The notes below the pieces were generated by a model, which saw only the letters and a list, made by a program, of their open reading frames with translations, was not told the origin of the DNA and made no database searches. From Sphingomonas changnyeongensis (GTDB lineage: Bacteria; Pseudomonadota; Alphaproteobacteria; Sphingomonadales; Sphingomonadaceae), in the NCBI RefSeq assembly GCF_009913435.1, contig NZ_CP047895.1, positions 1,186,501 through 1,250,500 of the forward strand: DNA of 64,000 bases, written 5' to 3'. Below are positions 34,554-42,913 of the stretch, one piece after another; the stretch's first letter is position 1; each line of letters opens with the position of its first letter. The translations under genes were made by a program, and so were the position numbers.

Positions 34554-35180
34554 TCATGCCTGTTCCGGCATCCGGTGCAGCCCGGCCGCGAAGGCGACGC
34601 GCAGGGCATCGGGAAAGCTGCGCGCATTGAGTTTCGCCATCGCGTGCGCGCGGTGCACCTCGACCGTTCGTGACGAGATGCCCAGATCATAGGCGATCAT
34701 CTTGTTGGGGGCGCCGTTCGCCAGGCGGCGCAGAATCTCCAGCTCGCGTTCGGTCAGCGCGGCGAGCAGACGCTGTGCGTCCTCGCGCTGCAGATCGGCG
34801 GCGCAGGCGCTGGAGAGCCGGTCGAACCCCGCCTGCAGCGCGGCGAGCAGCGCGCCGCGCTCGAACGGCTTTTGCAGAAAATCGACCGCCCCGGTCTTCA
34901 TCGCGCGCACCGCCATGGGAATGTCGCCATGCCCGCTCAGCATGATGACGGGCAGGGTGATGCCGCGCTCGATCAGCGTGGACAGCACCTCCATGCCGTC
35001 CGCCCCGGGCATGCTCAGGTCAAGCAGGATGCAGCCCTGTTTGAGCGTGCGCAGTTCTTTCAGAAACTCGTCGCCCGAGCCCCACAGCCTCACCTCGAAG
35101 CCCGATTTTTTGAGCAGGAATGAGGCGGAGCGGCGGAAGGATTCCTCGTCATCGATCAGGTGCACGAGCCGTTCAGCCAT
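34554..35180 (-). CDS. FixJ-family response regulator
   Basis: 208 residues from ATG 35180, with a GGAGGTCCGGA ribosome site. The receiver domain shows the acidic pocket (LIDDEES), the phospho-acceptor Asp in CILLDLSMPGADG, Thr/Ser in VIMLSGHGD and Lys in QKPFERG. The C-terminal LuxR-type HTH reads LTERELEILRRLANG, NKMIAYDLGISSRTVEVHR. This is the FixJ/TodT type, whose partner is a PAS kinase. It overlaps the upstream kinase gene by 8 bases, so the pair is coupled. Confidence 0.93.
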   Translation of the reverse strand: MAERLVHLIDDEESFRRSASFLLKKSGFEVRLWGSGDEFLKELRTLKQGCILLDLSMPGADGMEVLSTLIERGITLPVIMLSGHGDIPMAVRAMKTGAVDFLQKPFERGALLAALQAGFDRLSSACAADLQREDAQRLLAALTERELEILRRLANGAPNKMIAYDLGISSRTVEVHRAHAMAKLNARSFPDALRVAFAAGLHRMPEQA

Positions 35181-36456
35181 TCCGGACCTCCCTGGCGAGC
35201 GCGATGGTGAAGTGGAATATGGTGCCGCCGTCCGGCCGGGCTTCCGCCCAGATCCGTCCGCCATGCGATTCGATGATGGTGCGGCAGATGGCGAGGCCCA
35301 GCCCCATGCCGTTCGCCTTGGTGGACATGAACGCATCGAACAGGTGATCGGCAATCTCGGGGCTCAGCCCGTCTCCGGTATCGGCCACCGAAACGCGCAC
35401 CAGGCCGCGGTCGATGACCGCGCTGGTGATGGTCAGTTCGCGCACATCCTTGCCGGCCATCGCCTCGCAGGCATTTTTCATCAGGTTGATCAGCACCTGC
35501 TGGATCTGGACACGGTCGACCAGAACCAGTGCCGGCGCGACCGTGATGCGGACGTCGAAGCCGCCGTCGCGACACCCGGCAAGGCCGATCGCGGCTGCTT
35601 CGCGGACGATCAGGCTCAGATCCTCGATCGTCTTTTCCACCTCGCCGCCTGCCGCCAGATCGCGCAGATGGCGGATGATGTCGCCGGCCCGCAGCGCCTC
35701 GGCCGCCGCCTCGCGCAGCGCCGCATCGATTTCGGCCATGTCGGCCTCGGGCGCGCTTGCCAGCATGTGGCGGACGCTTTCGACATAATTGGCGACATTG
35801 GCGATCGGCTGGTTGATTTCATGCGCCAGCGTCGATCCGAGCGCGACCATCGCGTTGACGCGCGACGCCTGGGCCAGTTCGGCCCGCAGCTCCTCCACCC
35901 GGCCTTCGGCGATCGCCTGTTCTTCCAGATCGCGGATGAAGGCGGTGAAGACGTGCTGGTCGCTCCAGTCCTCACCCAGCGTGATCTCGATCGGGAAGCG
36001 GCTGCCGTCGCGGCGCTGCGCGATCATCGCCCGGTCAAAGCCGATCAGCCGGCGTTCCTTGGTGTGCAGATAGCGACGGAGATGGCCGTCATGGTCGGCG
36101 GCGTCCTTGTGGCGCATCAGCACCGTCACGTTGCGCCCTTCAAGCTCGGCTGCGGGCCAGCCGAACATCCGCTCGGCGGCGGGGTTGACCGACAGGATCA
36201 TGCCCTGCCTGTCGGCCACGATCATCCCGTCGGGCATGGTGGCGATGATCGAGCGCAGATACCTGTCCCGGTTCGGGTCCCGGTTCCGGGCCGGCGCGCT
36301 GGCCCCGGCGGGCGGCGTTGCGCGGCGACCGATGACGAATCCCGCCACAGCCGCGATGGCGGCGGCGATCAGCCGGCGCGGGCGGCCGCCATCGCCGCCA
36401 TCGCCGTCGCCGGCGGCAACTTCATCGGGCGGACGGCGTTTCGGTCCGGTCACCAT
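35173..36456 (-). CDS. FixL-like PAS sensor histidine kinase
   Basis: 427 residues from ATG 36456; longer upstream frames are Arg-rich and unlikely. One membrane span (RLIAAAIAAVAGFVIG) is followed by a PAS domain at residues ~57-175 with GMILSVNPAAERMFGWPAAELEG. The H-box is STLAHEINQPIANVANYVES, and the ATPase has QVLINLMKNACEAM, DTGDGL and GMGLGLAICRTI. The PAS closely follows FixL order (HDGHLRRYLHT, QRRDGSRFP), but the place of the FixL haem His reads RRLIGFDR, so the ligand seems replaced by Arg. It may not sense O2 through haem. It pairs with the FixJ-type regulator it overlaps. Confidence 0.9.
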   Translation of the reverse strand: MVTGPKRRPPDEVAAGDGDGGDGGRPRRLIAAAIAAVAGFVIGRRATPPAGASAPARNRDPNRDRYLRSIIATMPDGMIVADRQGMILSVNPAAERMFGWPAAELEGRNVTVLMRHKDAADHDGHLRRYLHTKERRLIGFDRAMIAQRRDGSRFPIEITLGEDWSDQHVFTAFIRDLEEQAIAEGRVEELRAELAQASRVNAMVALGSTLAHEINQPIANVANYVESVRHMLASAPEADMAEIDAALREAAAEALRAGDIIRHLRDLAAGGEVEKTIEDLSLIVREAAAIGLAGCRDGGFDVRITVAPALVLVDRVQIQQVLINLMKNACEAMAGKDVRELTITSAVIDRGLVRVSVADTGDGLSPEIADHLFDAFMSTKANGMGLGLAICRTIIESHGGRIWAEARPDGGTIFHFTIALAREVRNG

Positions 36457-36571
36457 GATGGCGGAATGATCCCTGCGGCACGGCACGGCTATCCGCAAAC
36501 TCCCTGATGTGGCGGGTGTCATGCGGCGCGTGGCGTGCCGTGCAGGGCGATGGCGCTGACGGCTGCGCGTC

Positions 36572-36757
36572 TCACAGCCACAGTTCGGCGCGCGCGGGGA
36601 CCGCCGCCTCGGGCCGGGCAAGCAGCGCAAGGGCCAGCCGCACCTCATAGGCGTCGACAAAGTCACGGTGGACCGCCCGGACCTGCGGTGCCGTCGCTGC
36701 CGCCGCGAGCGCACGGTGCTGCGCCATGCGGCGCATGAAAAATGCCACATCGTCCAT
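36572..36757 (-). CDS. small helical protein
   Basis: 61 residues. The start at 36757 has a clear GGGAGGGCGGCTTG ribosome site. The protein (MDDVAFFMRRMAQHRALAAA, then AVHRDFVDAYEVRLALALL) is a two-helix, Ala/Arg-rich polypeptide like many short unnamed sphingomonad proteins. It lies between the CBS-protein gene and the FixL-like kinase on the same strand. No function can be given. Confidence 0.55.
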   Translation of the reverse strand: MDDVAFFMRRMAQHRALAAAATAPQVRAVHRDFVDAYEVRLALALLARPEAAVPARAELWL

Positions 36758-36834
36758 CAAGCCGCCCTCCCGATCCGGGTGTTTGCGATGCGGAGCCTGC
36801 CGATGCCGCGCCTGCCGATTCCGGGCTGTGCCGG

Positions 36835-37290
36835 CTAATGCGCGGCATCCATGGCCTCGGACTGGCAATGCTGGCCCCGCGCCCGGCAGATCCCGCCCAC
36901 CGTCTCGCCCACGTCGCGGGCAGCGCCCTTGACGCCGGCAATGTCGGCGATCGACACGATCCCGACCAGGCCGCCCCCGTCCGACACCACCGGCAGCCGG
37001 CGGATCTGTTCGTCCGACATGGTCTCCAGCACATCGTCCAGACTGGCATCGTCGTCGCATGTCACCGGGCTGGACGTCATGACCTGCGAAATCGCCGTGC
37101 TGCCCGGCAACCGGTTGGCCAGCGCGCGGACGACGAGATCGCGGTCGGTGACGACCCCGATCAGCATGCCGCGATCAACCACCGGCAGCGCGCCCACATC
37201 CTCGATCGCCATCAGCCGCGCGGCCTCGGCAATGCTGACCGCCGGGCCGACGGTCAGCAGATTTTTGGTCATGATCTCACGCGCTTTCAT
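36835..37290 (-). CDS. paired CBS-domain protein
   Basis: 151 residues from ATG 37290, behind AAGGAGGCC. It has two CBS motifs: MKAREIMTKNLLTVGP to LIGVVTDRDLVVRAL, and QVMTSSPVTCDDDASLDDV to LVGIVSIADIAG. Paired CBS domains bind adenine nucleotides and act as energy or ionic sensors. The stand-alone form is commonly stress-associated and fits beside the Usp, BON and FixLJ-like genes. The last 20 residues carry two Cys and a His (CRARGQHCQS), a possible metal or redox site. Confidence 0.87.
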   Translation of the reverse strand: MKAREIMTKNLLTVGPAVSIAEAARLMAIEDVGALPVVDRGMLIGVVTDRDLVVRALANRLPGSTAISQVMTSSPVTCDDDASLDDVLETMSDEQIRRLPVVSDGGGLVGIVSIADIAGVKGAARDVGETVGGICRARGQHCQSEAMDAAH

Positions 37291-37382
37291 GGCTTCGGCC
37301 TCCTTGCGAAGTGTGTGCCGCCGAAGGCGGTCGGCCCGGTATTCGGAATGTCCACATCCAGTCCCGCCAGCCGGGCGCGGCA

Positions 37383-38231
37383 TCACCGGAACACGACGGT
37401 CTTGTTGCCGTTCAGCAGCACGCGGCTTTCGGCGTGCCAGCGGATCGCGCGGGCAAGGACGATGTTTTCGATGTCGCGCCCGGCTGCCGCCAGCTGATCG
37501 GGCGGCATCGCATGATCGACGCGGATCACCTCCTGCTCGATGATCGGGCCTTCATCGAGATCGGCGGTCACATAATGGGCGGTCGCGCCGATCAGCTTCA
37601 CGCCATGGGCATGCGCCTGGTGATAGGGGCGCGCGCCCTTGAACCCCGGCAGGAAGCTGTGATGGATGTTGATCAGCCGTCCGGCAAAGGCCGCGCACAG
37701 CGCCGGGGACAGGATCTGCATATAGCGCGCGAGCACGATCAGCTCGGCCCCGGTCGCCGCCGCCAGATCGCTGAGCTGCCGTTCGGCCGCCGCGCGCCCG
37801 TCCGGCGTCACCGGCAGGTGATGAAAGCCAAGTCCCCTGGCCGCCACCAGCCCTTCCCAGTCGCGGTGATTGGAGACGATGCCGACAATCTCCACCGGCA
37901 GATCGCCGATGTCGCGGCGGTAGAGCAGGTCGTTCAGGCAATGGCCCGGGCGCGACACCAGGATCAGCGTGCGCGGCCGGTCGGCGGCGGCGCGGACCGC
38001 GACCGACATGCCATATTGCCCGGCGACCGGTGCCAGCGCACCGCGCAAGCCGTCGCGGCCAAGCGACGGGCTTTCGATGACGATGCGCATGAAGAAGCGG
38101 CGTGTCTGCTGATCCCCGAACTGGGCGGATTCGACGATGTTGCAGTCGAGCCCGTGCAGCAACCCGCCAACCGCGCCGACAATCCCCGGCCGGTCCGGGC
38201 AGTGGATGGTCAGCACCAGCCGCGCGGTCAT
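37383..38231 (-). CDS. purU: formyltetrahydrofolate deformylase
   Basis: 282 residues, normal for PurU, which hydrolyses 10-formyl-tetrahydrofolate to formate and tetrahydrofolate in one-carbon metabolism. The N-terminal ACT domain starts RLVLTIHCPDRPGIVGAVGG. The formyltransferase-like domain has LARYMQILSP, the catalytic INIHHSFLPGFKGARPYHQA, and HYVTADLDEGPIIEQ with its Asp. The ATG lies one base after the stop of the HlyD-like gene (TGA-G-ATG), so it is translationally linked to the type I secretion genes, an odd partnership for a folate enzyme. Confidence 0.95.
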   Translation of the reverse strand: MTARLVLTIHCPDRPGIVGAVGGLLHGLDCNIVESAQFGDQQTRRFFMRIVIESPSLGRDGLRGALAPVAGQYGMSVAVRAAADRPRTLILVSRPGHCLNDLLYRRDIGDLPVEIVGIVSNHRDWEGLVAARGLGFHHLPVTPDGRAAAERQLSDLAAATGAELIVLARYMQILSPALCAAFAGRLINIHHSFLPGFKGARPYHQAHAHGVKLIGATAHYVTADLDEGPIIEQEVIRVDHAMPPDQLAAAGRDIENIVLARAIRWHAESRVLLNGNKTVVFR

Positions 38232-38232
38232 C

Positions 38233-39591
38233 TCAATCGTCCCGGAACGCGCGCCGGAAGCTGTCGGAGACCGGTTGCAGGAAATATTGGAACAGCGTGC
38301 GCGGGCCGAGCTTGACGAACACCTCGGCCGGCATGCCCGACACCAGCTTCAGCCCGGTCACGCGCCGCAGCTGATCGGCATCGAGCAGGATCTCGGTCTC
38401 GTAATACAGCGTCCGGGTCTGTTCGTCCCAGGTGGCGTCGGCGGCGACGCGGCGCACCTGCCCGCGCAGCAGCGGGATCACCCGCGCCTTGAACGGCGTC
38501 AGCCGGACCTCGGCGTCAAGGCCGGCGGCGACCACGTCGATGTCGGACGCCTTCAGCCGGGCGACGACGACCATCGGTTCGTTGGTCGGCACGATGTCGA
38601 GGATCGGCTGGCCGGCACCGATCACGCCACCCGGCGTGACGATGCGCAGCCCGACGACCTTGCCGTCGACCGGCGCGACCACCTGTCGCCGCTGGCTGAT
38701 GTCGCGCCCGGCGATCAGCTTCTGCCGCGCGCTTTCCAGCTCGGCGCGCACCGCGCGCTGTTCGAGCGCCGCGTCGCTGGTCAGCTGGCCGCGCAGAAAC
38801 GCCATTTGCGCCTGGTTTTCGGCGATCGCCTTGTTGGTGCGGCCGGCGGCCCCGACCAGCTGGCTGCGCTGGCCGGCAATGCTGGTCGCCTGACGCTGCA
38901 GCGCGAGCAGCCGGGATTCGCGCTCCAGCCCCTCGGCGACAAGCGTGCGGACCTTGCCGATCTCGCCATCGAGCAGGCGGCTCTGGTCGTCGAGCGCGCC
39001 GATCTGGGCAGTGGCGCTGCCGAGCTCCGCACTCGCCCCGCCGACGCGCTGGCGGATGATGTCGATCTGCCCGGCCAGCGCCGCGCGCCTGGCGCGGAAA
39101 GCGGCGTCGGACGCGGCGATGATCGCGCGCACCGCCGGATCCCCGGCCCGTGCGGTCAGCTCGGCGGGATAGGTGATGGCGGCTGCGCCCGCCCGCTCCG
39201 CGCTCAGCCGCGCATCCTGGGCCAGCAGGCTGTCATAGCCGGCCTGAAGCGCGCTCTGCTGCGCGCCCGACTGGGTGTCGTCCAGCAGGACCAGTGGCTG
39301 GCCCGCGCGCACCTGTTCGCCCTCGCGGACCAGGATGCGCGACACGATCCCGCCTTCCAGATGCTGCACCGTCCGCCGCCCGCCGCCATCGGCGCGCACC
39401 AGGCCGGTGGCGACGGCCGCGCCCTCAAGCGGGGCGAGCACCGACCAGATGATGAAGATGCCGGCAAACATCGCGAGCGCGGCATAGCCGATCCGCAGCG
39501 CGCGGCGGTTGCGCGGGGCAAGGTCCGCGATCTCGGCACCGCGGAACAGCGATGCCAGTTCGGGGCTGCGGAAGATCGGGGGTGCGTTCAT
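38233..39591 (-). CDS. type I secretion periplasmic adaptor (HlyD/PrtE-like)
   Basis: 452 residues. One N-terminal membrane span (LRIGYAALAMFAGIFIIWSV) is followed by a lipoyl-like half (RILVREGEQVRAGQPLVLLD), then a long helical hairpin (about residues 95-300). The second lipoyl half has VVAPVDGKVVGLRIVTPGG, and a beta domain follows with LKASDIDVVAAGLDAEVRL. It bridges the ABC exporter to the TolC-like channel. Nine bases separate it from the ABC gene upstream, and one base from purU downstream. Confidence 0.93.
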   Translation of the reverse strand: MNAPPIFRSPELASLFRGAEIADLAPRNRRALRIGYAALAMFAGIFIIWSVLAPLEGAAVATGLVRADGGGRRTVQHLEGGIVSRILVREGEQVRAGQPLVLLDDTQSGAQQSALQAGYDSLLAQDARLSAERAGAAAITYPAELTARAGDPAVRAIIAASDAAFRARRAALAGQIDIIRQRVGGASAELGSATAQIGALDDQSRLLDGEIGKVRTLVAEGLERESRLLALQRQATSIAGQRSQLVGAAGRTNKAIAENQAQMAFLRGQLTSDAALEQRAVRAELESARQKLIAGRDISQRRQVVAPVDGKVVGLRIVTPGGVIGAGQPILDIVPTNEPMVVVARLKASDIDVVAAGLDAEVRLTPFKARVIPLLRGQVRRVAADATWDEQTRTLYYETEILLDADQLRRVTGLKLVSGMPAEVFVKLGPRTLFQYFLQPVSDSFRRAFRDD

Positions 39592-39600
39592 GTCCGCCTC

Positions 39601-41379
39601 TCAGCTGGTGACGACGGGTTCGCCCGGGCCGTGAACGGCGGCGGCGGGAACGATGGCCGGGGTGCTGGCCGGGGCGCGGACCGGCGCGCGGGGGCCGCCC
39701 AGTTCGTGCAGGATCTGCGCCGCCGGCCCGAACTTCGTCACCCGCCCGTCCTGCAGCACCAGGATCTTGTCGGCCAGCTGCAACAGGTTCGGCCGGTGCG
39801 ACACAACGACCGTCGTCACCCGCCGGCGCTTCAGATCGGTGAGCGCGCGCGCCAGCGCCGCATCGCCCTGGGTGTCGAGGCTGGCATTGGGTTCGTCGAG
39901 CACGACAAGGCGCGGGTCGCGGAACAGCGCGCGCGCCAGCCCGACGCGCTGGCGCTGGCCGCCCGACAGCTGCCCGCCGCCTTCGCCCAGCACCATGTCA
40001 TAGCCGTCGTCAAACTCAAGGATCATCCGGTGGCAGTCCGCCGCGATCGCCGCCTTGATCACCTCCTCGGGCAATGCCTGCTGGTCGAACCGGGCGATGT
40101 TGAGCCGGACCGATCCCGGCAGCAGCTCGACATCCTGCGGCAGATAGCCGACCCGCGGGCCGAAATCGCCGCGCGACCAGTCGAACGTGTCCGCCCCGTC
40201 CAGCCGGACATGCCCCTGCACCGGCTTGAGCACCCCGACCAGCAGCCGGGACAGCGTCGTCTTGCCCGATGCCGACGGCCCGATGATCGCCAGCATTTCG
40301 CCGGCGCTCAGGCGGAAATCGACGCCCTTCAGAATGGGGGTGCCGACGCCCGGTGCCATGAAGGTCACGCGGTCGACCACCAGATCGCCCTGCGGCTTTG
40401 GCAGCACCATGTCGGAACGGCGGATGGCGGGCAGCGCGCAGAACCTCTCCAGCCGCTGAAACGCCTGGCGGGCGAGCACGAACTGCTTCCAATAGCTCAT
40501 CGAGGCGTCGATGGGTGCCAGCAGCCGCGCCACGATGATCGTGCCCGCGATCATCGCGCCGCCGGTGATCTGCAGATCGATGACCAGCAGCGCACCCGCG
40601 CCCAAAAGCAGGATCTGGATCATCTGGCGGACGAGCTTGGCTGCGGCGACGGCGCGGATCGACAGCCGGTTCGTTCGCTCCGCCGCCTCGATCTCGGCCG
40701 TATAGCCGGTCGCCCAGTGCGTGACCGTCCGGTCCGCCATGCCCATCGCGTCGATCACCTCGCTGTTGCGCATCAGGCTTTCGGCGAACTGCATGTTGGC
40801 ATTTGCCAGCGCCGCGTTTTCGCGCACCCGGTTGCGCGTCGCGCGTTCGTTGTAGAGCGCAAGGGCGAACAGCGCGACCGCGCCGATCGTCGCGATCACC
40901 CCGAACCAGACATGCAGCAGGAAGATCGCGGCCAGGTAGAGCGGCACCCACAGCATGTCGATCAGGTGGAACACCGTCGGCGTGGCGGCGAAGCCCTTGA
41001 CCGTGTTCAGTTCGCGCAGCACGTCGAGCTGGCGGCCGGCGATCACCAGCCGCTGTTCAAGCGCGCGCGCCAGCAGCCGCGAACCCAGATGATCGGCGAA
41101 CCAGCCGGCGGTGCTGTTGGCCACCGCCTGCCGCACCCCTTCCAGAACGGCGCTCAGCAGGATCGCCAGCGACACCGCAAGCGTCAGGAAGATCAGCGTG
41201 TCCCGGCTCTGGCTGGTCAGCACGCGGTCATAGACCTGCATCATGTAGAGCGACGTGCTGAGCGTCAGCAGGTTGATGATGCCCGAAAACACGATCACCC
41301 GGCGCAGCGCGGCGCGGCACGGCCGCAGCAGCGGGGCGAGGGGGCGTTCCGGGGACGGCCGGGGGCGGGGATGGATCAT
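39601..41379 (-). CDS. type I secretion ABC exporter (PrtD-like)
   Basis: 592 residues with fused membrane and ATPase domains. The membrane half has segments around residues 28-330 (VIFSGIINLLTLSTSLYMMQ, IFLTLAVSLAILLSAVL). There is no N-terminal peptidase domain, as expected for RTX exporters of the PrtD type. The ATPase has Walker A GPSASGKTT, signature LSGGQRQRVGLARAL, Walker B LVVLDEPNA and the switch His in VVVSHRPN. The start overlaps the LuxR-type gene stop in ATGA. Its likely cargo is the RTX proteins encoded about 3-8 kb away. Confidence 0.95.
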   Translation of the reverse strand: MIHPRPRPSPERPLAPLLRPCRAALRRVIVFSGIINLLTLSTSLYMMQVYDRVLTSQSRDTLIFLTLAVSLAILLSAVLEGVRQAVANSTAGWFADHLGSRLLARALEQRLVIAGRQLDVLRELNTVKGFAATPTVFHLIDMLWVPLYLAAIFLLHVWFGVIATIGAVALFALALYNERATRNRVRENAALANANMQFAESLMRNSEVIDAMGMADRTVTHWATGYTAEIEAAERTNRLSIRAVAAAKLVRQMIQILLLGAGALLVIDLQITGGAMIAGTIIVARLLAPIDASMSYWKQFVLARQAFQRLERFCALPAIRRSDMVLPKPQGDLVVDRVTFMAPGVGTPILKGVDFRLSAGEMLAIIGPSASGKTTLSRLLVGVLKPVQGHVRLDGADTFDWSRGDFGPRVGYLPQDVELLPGSVRLNIARFDQQALPEEVIKAAIAADCHRMILEFDDGYDMVLGEGGGQLSGGQRQRVGLARALFRDPRLVVLDEPNASLDTQGDAALARALTDLKRRRVTTVVVSHRPNLLQLADKILVLQDGRVTKFGPAAQILHELGGPRAPVRAPASTPAIVPAAAVHGPGEPVVTS

Positions 41380-42575
41380 CGGCCCTGCTCCATTGCAAGG
41401 ATGGCGGCGGACCGGATCGGCGGCGCGAGGCCATAGACCAGCCGGGCGAGTTCGAGCTGGCGGTGAACGCCAAGCTTGTTGCGTACCCGTTTCAGATAGG
41501 TCCGCGCGGTTTCCTCGGTCAGCCCGATCCGGCGGGCGGCATCCGACAGGCTGTCCGTCGCCAGAAACGCCTGCAGGAAACGCTGTTCGGACGGCAGCAG
41601 GCCGAGCGCGCCGAGCATTTCGCCCGGCGTGTCCGGGCGGTGCGGGTCGAGGATCAGCAGCATCGCGCAGCCGTCCGCCGCCGGCGCGAGCGTCGGGCTG
41701 CCGGGAACCACGACCGCCAGTCGCCAGTCATCGACCGGATCGCCGATGCGGAAACAGCTGTGCGCCCCGTCTCCGCCGGGTGTGCCGCAGGCGCGGCGGA
41801 TCGCCTCGCGCAGCGCATTGGTCTGCCCCTGTCGCGGACAGGCGATCCGGCCATTCGCCGCCTGCACGACAAAGCCGCGCCCGGCGAGCATCTCGCGCGC
41901 GCTTTCGTTGGCGAACAGCACCGTCCCGGCCTGGTCGGTCAGGATCATCGCGACCGAGACCTGATCGAACATCGCGGTCAGCCGGGCGAGCTGGCGGCCG
42001 CGATGGCTGGATTCGGCGCTGGCGAGCGCCGCGTCCTGAAACAGCGGGATCGCGTCCAGCACCTGCCGTTCCACCGCCGCGGTGAACGGACCGGCATCGG
42101 CGGTGCGCAGCAACAGCCCGGCCAGCGCGCCGCCCGGCCCGGCCGCGCGGATGACCGCGCCATAGGCGAAACGGGCGAGCAGCTGGCTCGTCTCCGCGCT
42201 GCCGGGCTGGACCGACGGGGTCTGCCACAGGCGCGCCTCGGGCCGCACGATCTGGATCAGCGGCAGGGTGAAGCTGGTGAACGGGCTGCCCGGAAACTCG
42301 TGCCAGATCCGCTCGGCCAGCCCGATCAGCGATGCGGCGCGGCGCGCGTCCTGCTGAAGCTCGTCCAGCCCGATGATGTAAAGATACCGCCCTGCACAGG
42401 CCCCGCCCGGTTCGCAGGCCCCGCTCGTTTCGCAGGAGATGACCGCCGCCTTGATGCCGAGACCCGACAGGAAATCGCGCCAGCCCGCCCGGGCGTTCAG
42501 CGTCGACTGAAATCCGTCAGGGATCCCGTCCGGACATGATGCGGCCGCCGATGGCAGGTTGCAGGCAGTATCCAC
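41376..42575 (-). CDS. LuxR-type regulator of the type I secretion locus
   Basis: 399 residues from a GTG start. The C-terminal helix-turn-helix is clear: LLPSEQRFLQAFLATDSLSD, then AARRIGLTEETARTYLKRV. The central part looks like a PAS domain (ARLTAMFDQVSVAMILTDQA, FANESAREMLAGRGF). The N-terminal ~200 residues hold a signal-input region without receiver residues. Two CExSG and CEPGGAC segments near residues 49-60 are Cys-rich and could bind metal or sense redox. It is coupled to the ABC gene by an ATGA overlap and divergent from the TolC gene, so it probably controls secretion. Confidence 0.85.
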   Translation of the reverse strand: MDTACNLPSAAASCPDGIPDGFQSTLNARAGWRDFLSGLGIKAAVISCETSGACEPGGACAGRYLYIIGLDELQQDARRAASLIGLAERIWHEFPGSPFTSFTLPLIQIVRPEARLWQTPSVQPGSAETSQLLARFAYGAVIRAAGPGGALAGLLLRTADAGPFTAAVERQVLDAIPLFQDAALASAESSHRGRQLARLTAMFDQVSVAMILTDQAGTVLFANESAREMLAGRGFVVQAANGRIACPRQGQTNALREAIRRACGTPGGDGAHSCFRIGDPVDDWRLAVVVPGSPTLAPAADGCAMLLILDPHRPDTPGEMLGALGLLPSEQRFLQAFLATDSLSDAARRIGLTEETARTYLKRVRNKLGVHRQLELARLVYGLAPPIRSAAILAMEQGR

Positions 42576-42913
42576 CGTGCATGAACCCCTTGCTGTTTCA
42601 GTATTTTATTTGAAATATTATGTTATTGTTTCGCTGCTGCGACCGTATGTCTGGAATATCGATGTAAATAATGATTTCCGGAAAATGACAGTGCTGCCAA
42701 GGCCGGGATTTGGGCTTTGTTAGTTTTGCAGGTCTGTCGGCTCTATTGTGGAATATACGAATACAGGCGCCGGGCGGCGCCTTTTATGTCCCCGTTCAGG
42801 GATTTCGGGCCTTTTTCCGTGACCATGATCGAACCGCCGGAGTGCGGATCACGGCGCGGGTCGCAGGGTGCGCAACGGCCCGGTTTCCGACCGCGATGAA
42901 AGGGGTATCGAAC
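42576..42913. promoter_or_regulatory. 338-base AT-rich divergent control region
   Basis: This is the second clearly AT-rich stretch of the window, with TATTTTATTTGAAATATTA near 42604 as an imperfect palindrome that could be a regulator site, and TTCCGGAAAA near 42676. It carries the promoters of the LuxR-type operon (minus) and the TolC gene (plus), plus an intrinsic hairpin in the TolC leader. Confidence 0.5.
42765..42785 (+). terminator. intrinsic-terminator-like hairpin in the TolC leader
   Basis: AGGCGCC (42765-42771), loop GGGC and GGCGCCT (42776-42782) are followed by TTT, giving a classical short terminator pointing towards the TolC gene 128 bases ahead of its start. It may end a short leader transcript (attenuation) or a small RNA. 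Confidence 0.55.

Noticed and set aside
38137..41436. 1099-codon plus-strand frame across the secretion genes
   Set aside because: It is a shadow of the HlyD-like and ABC genes, rich in Arg, Gln and His.
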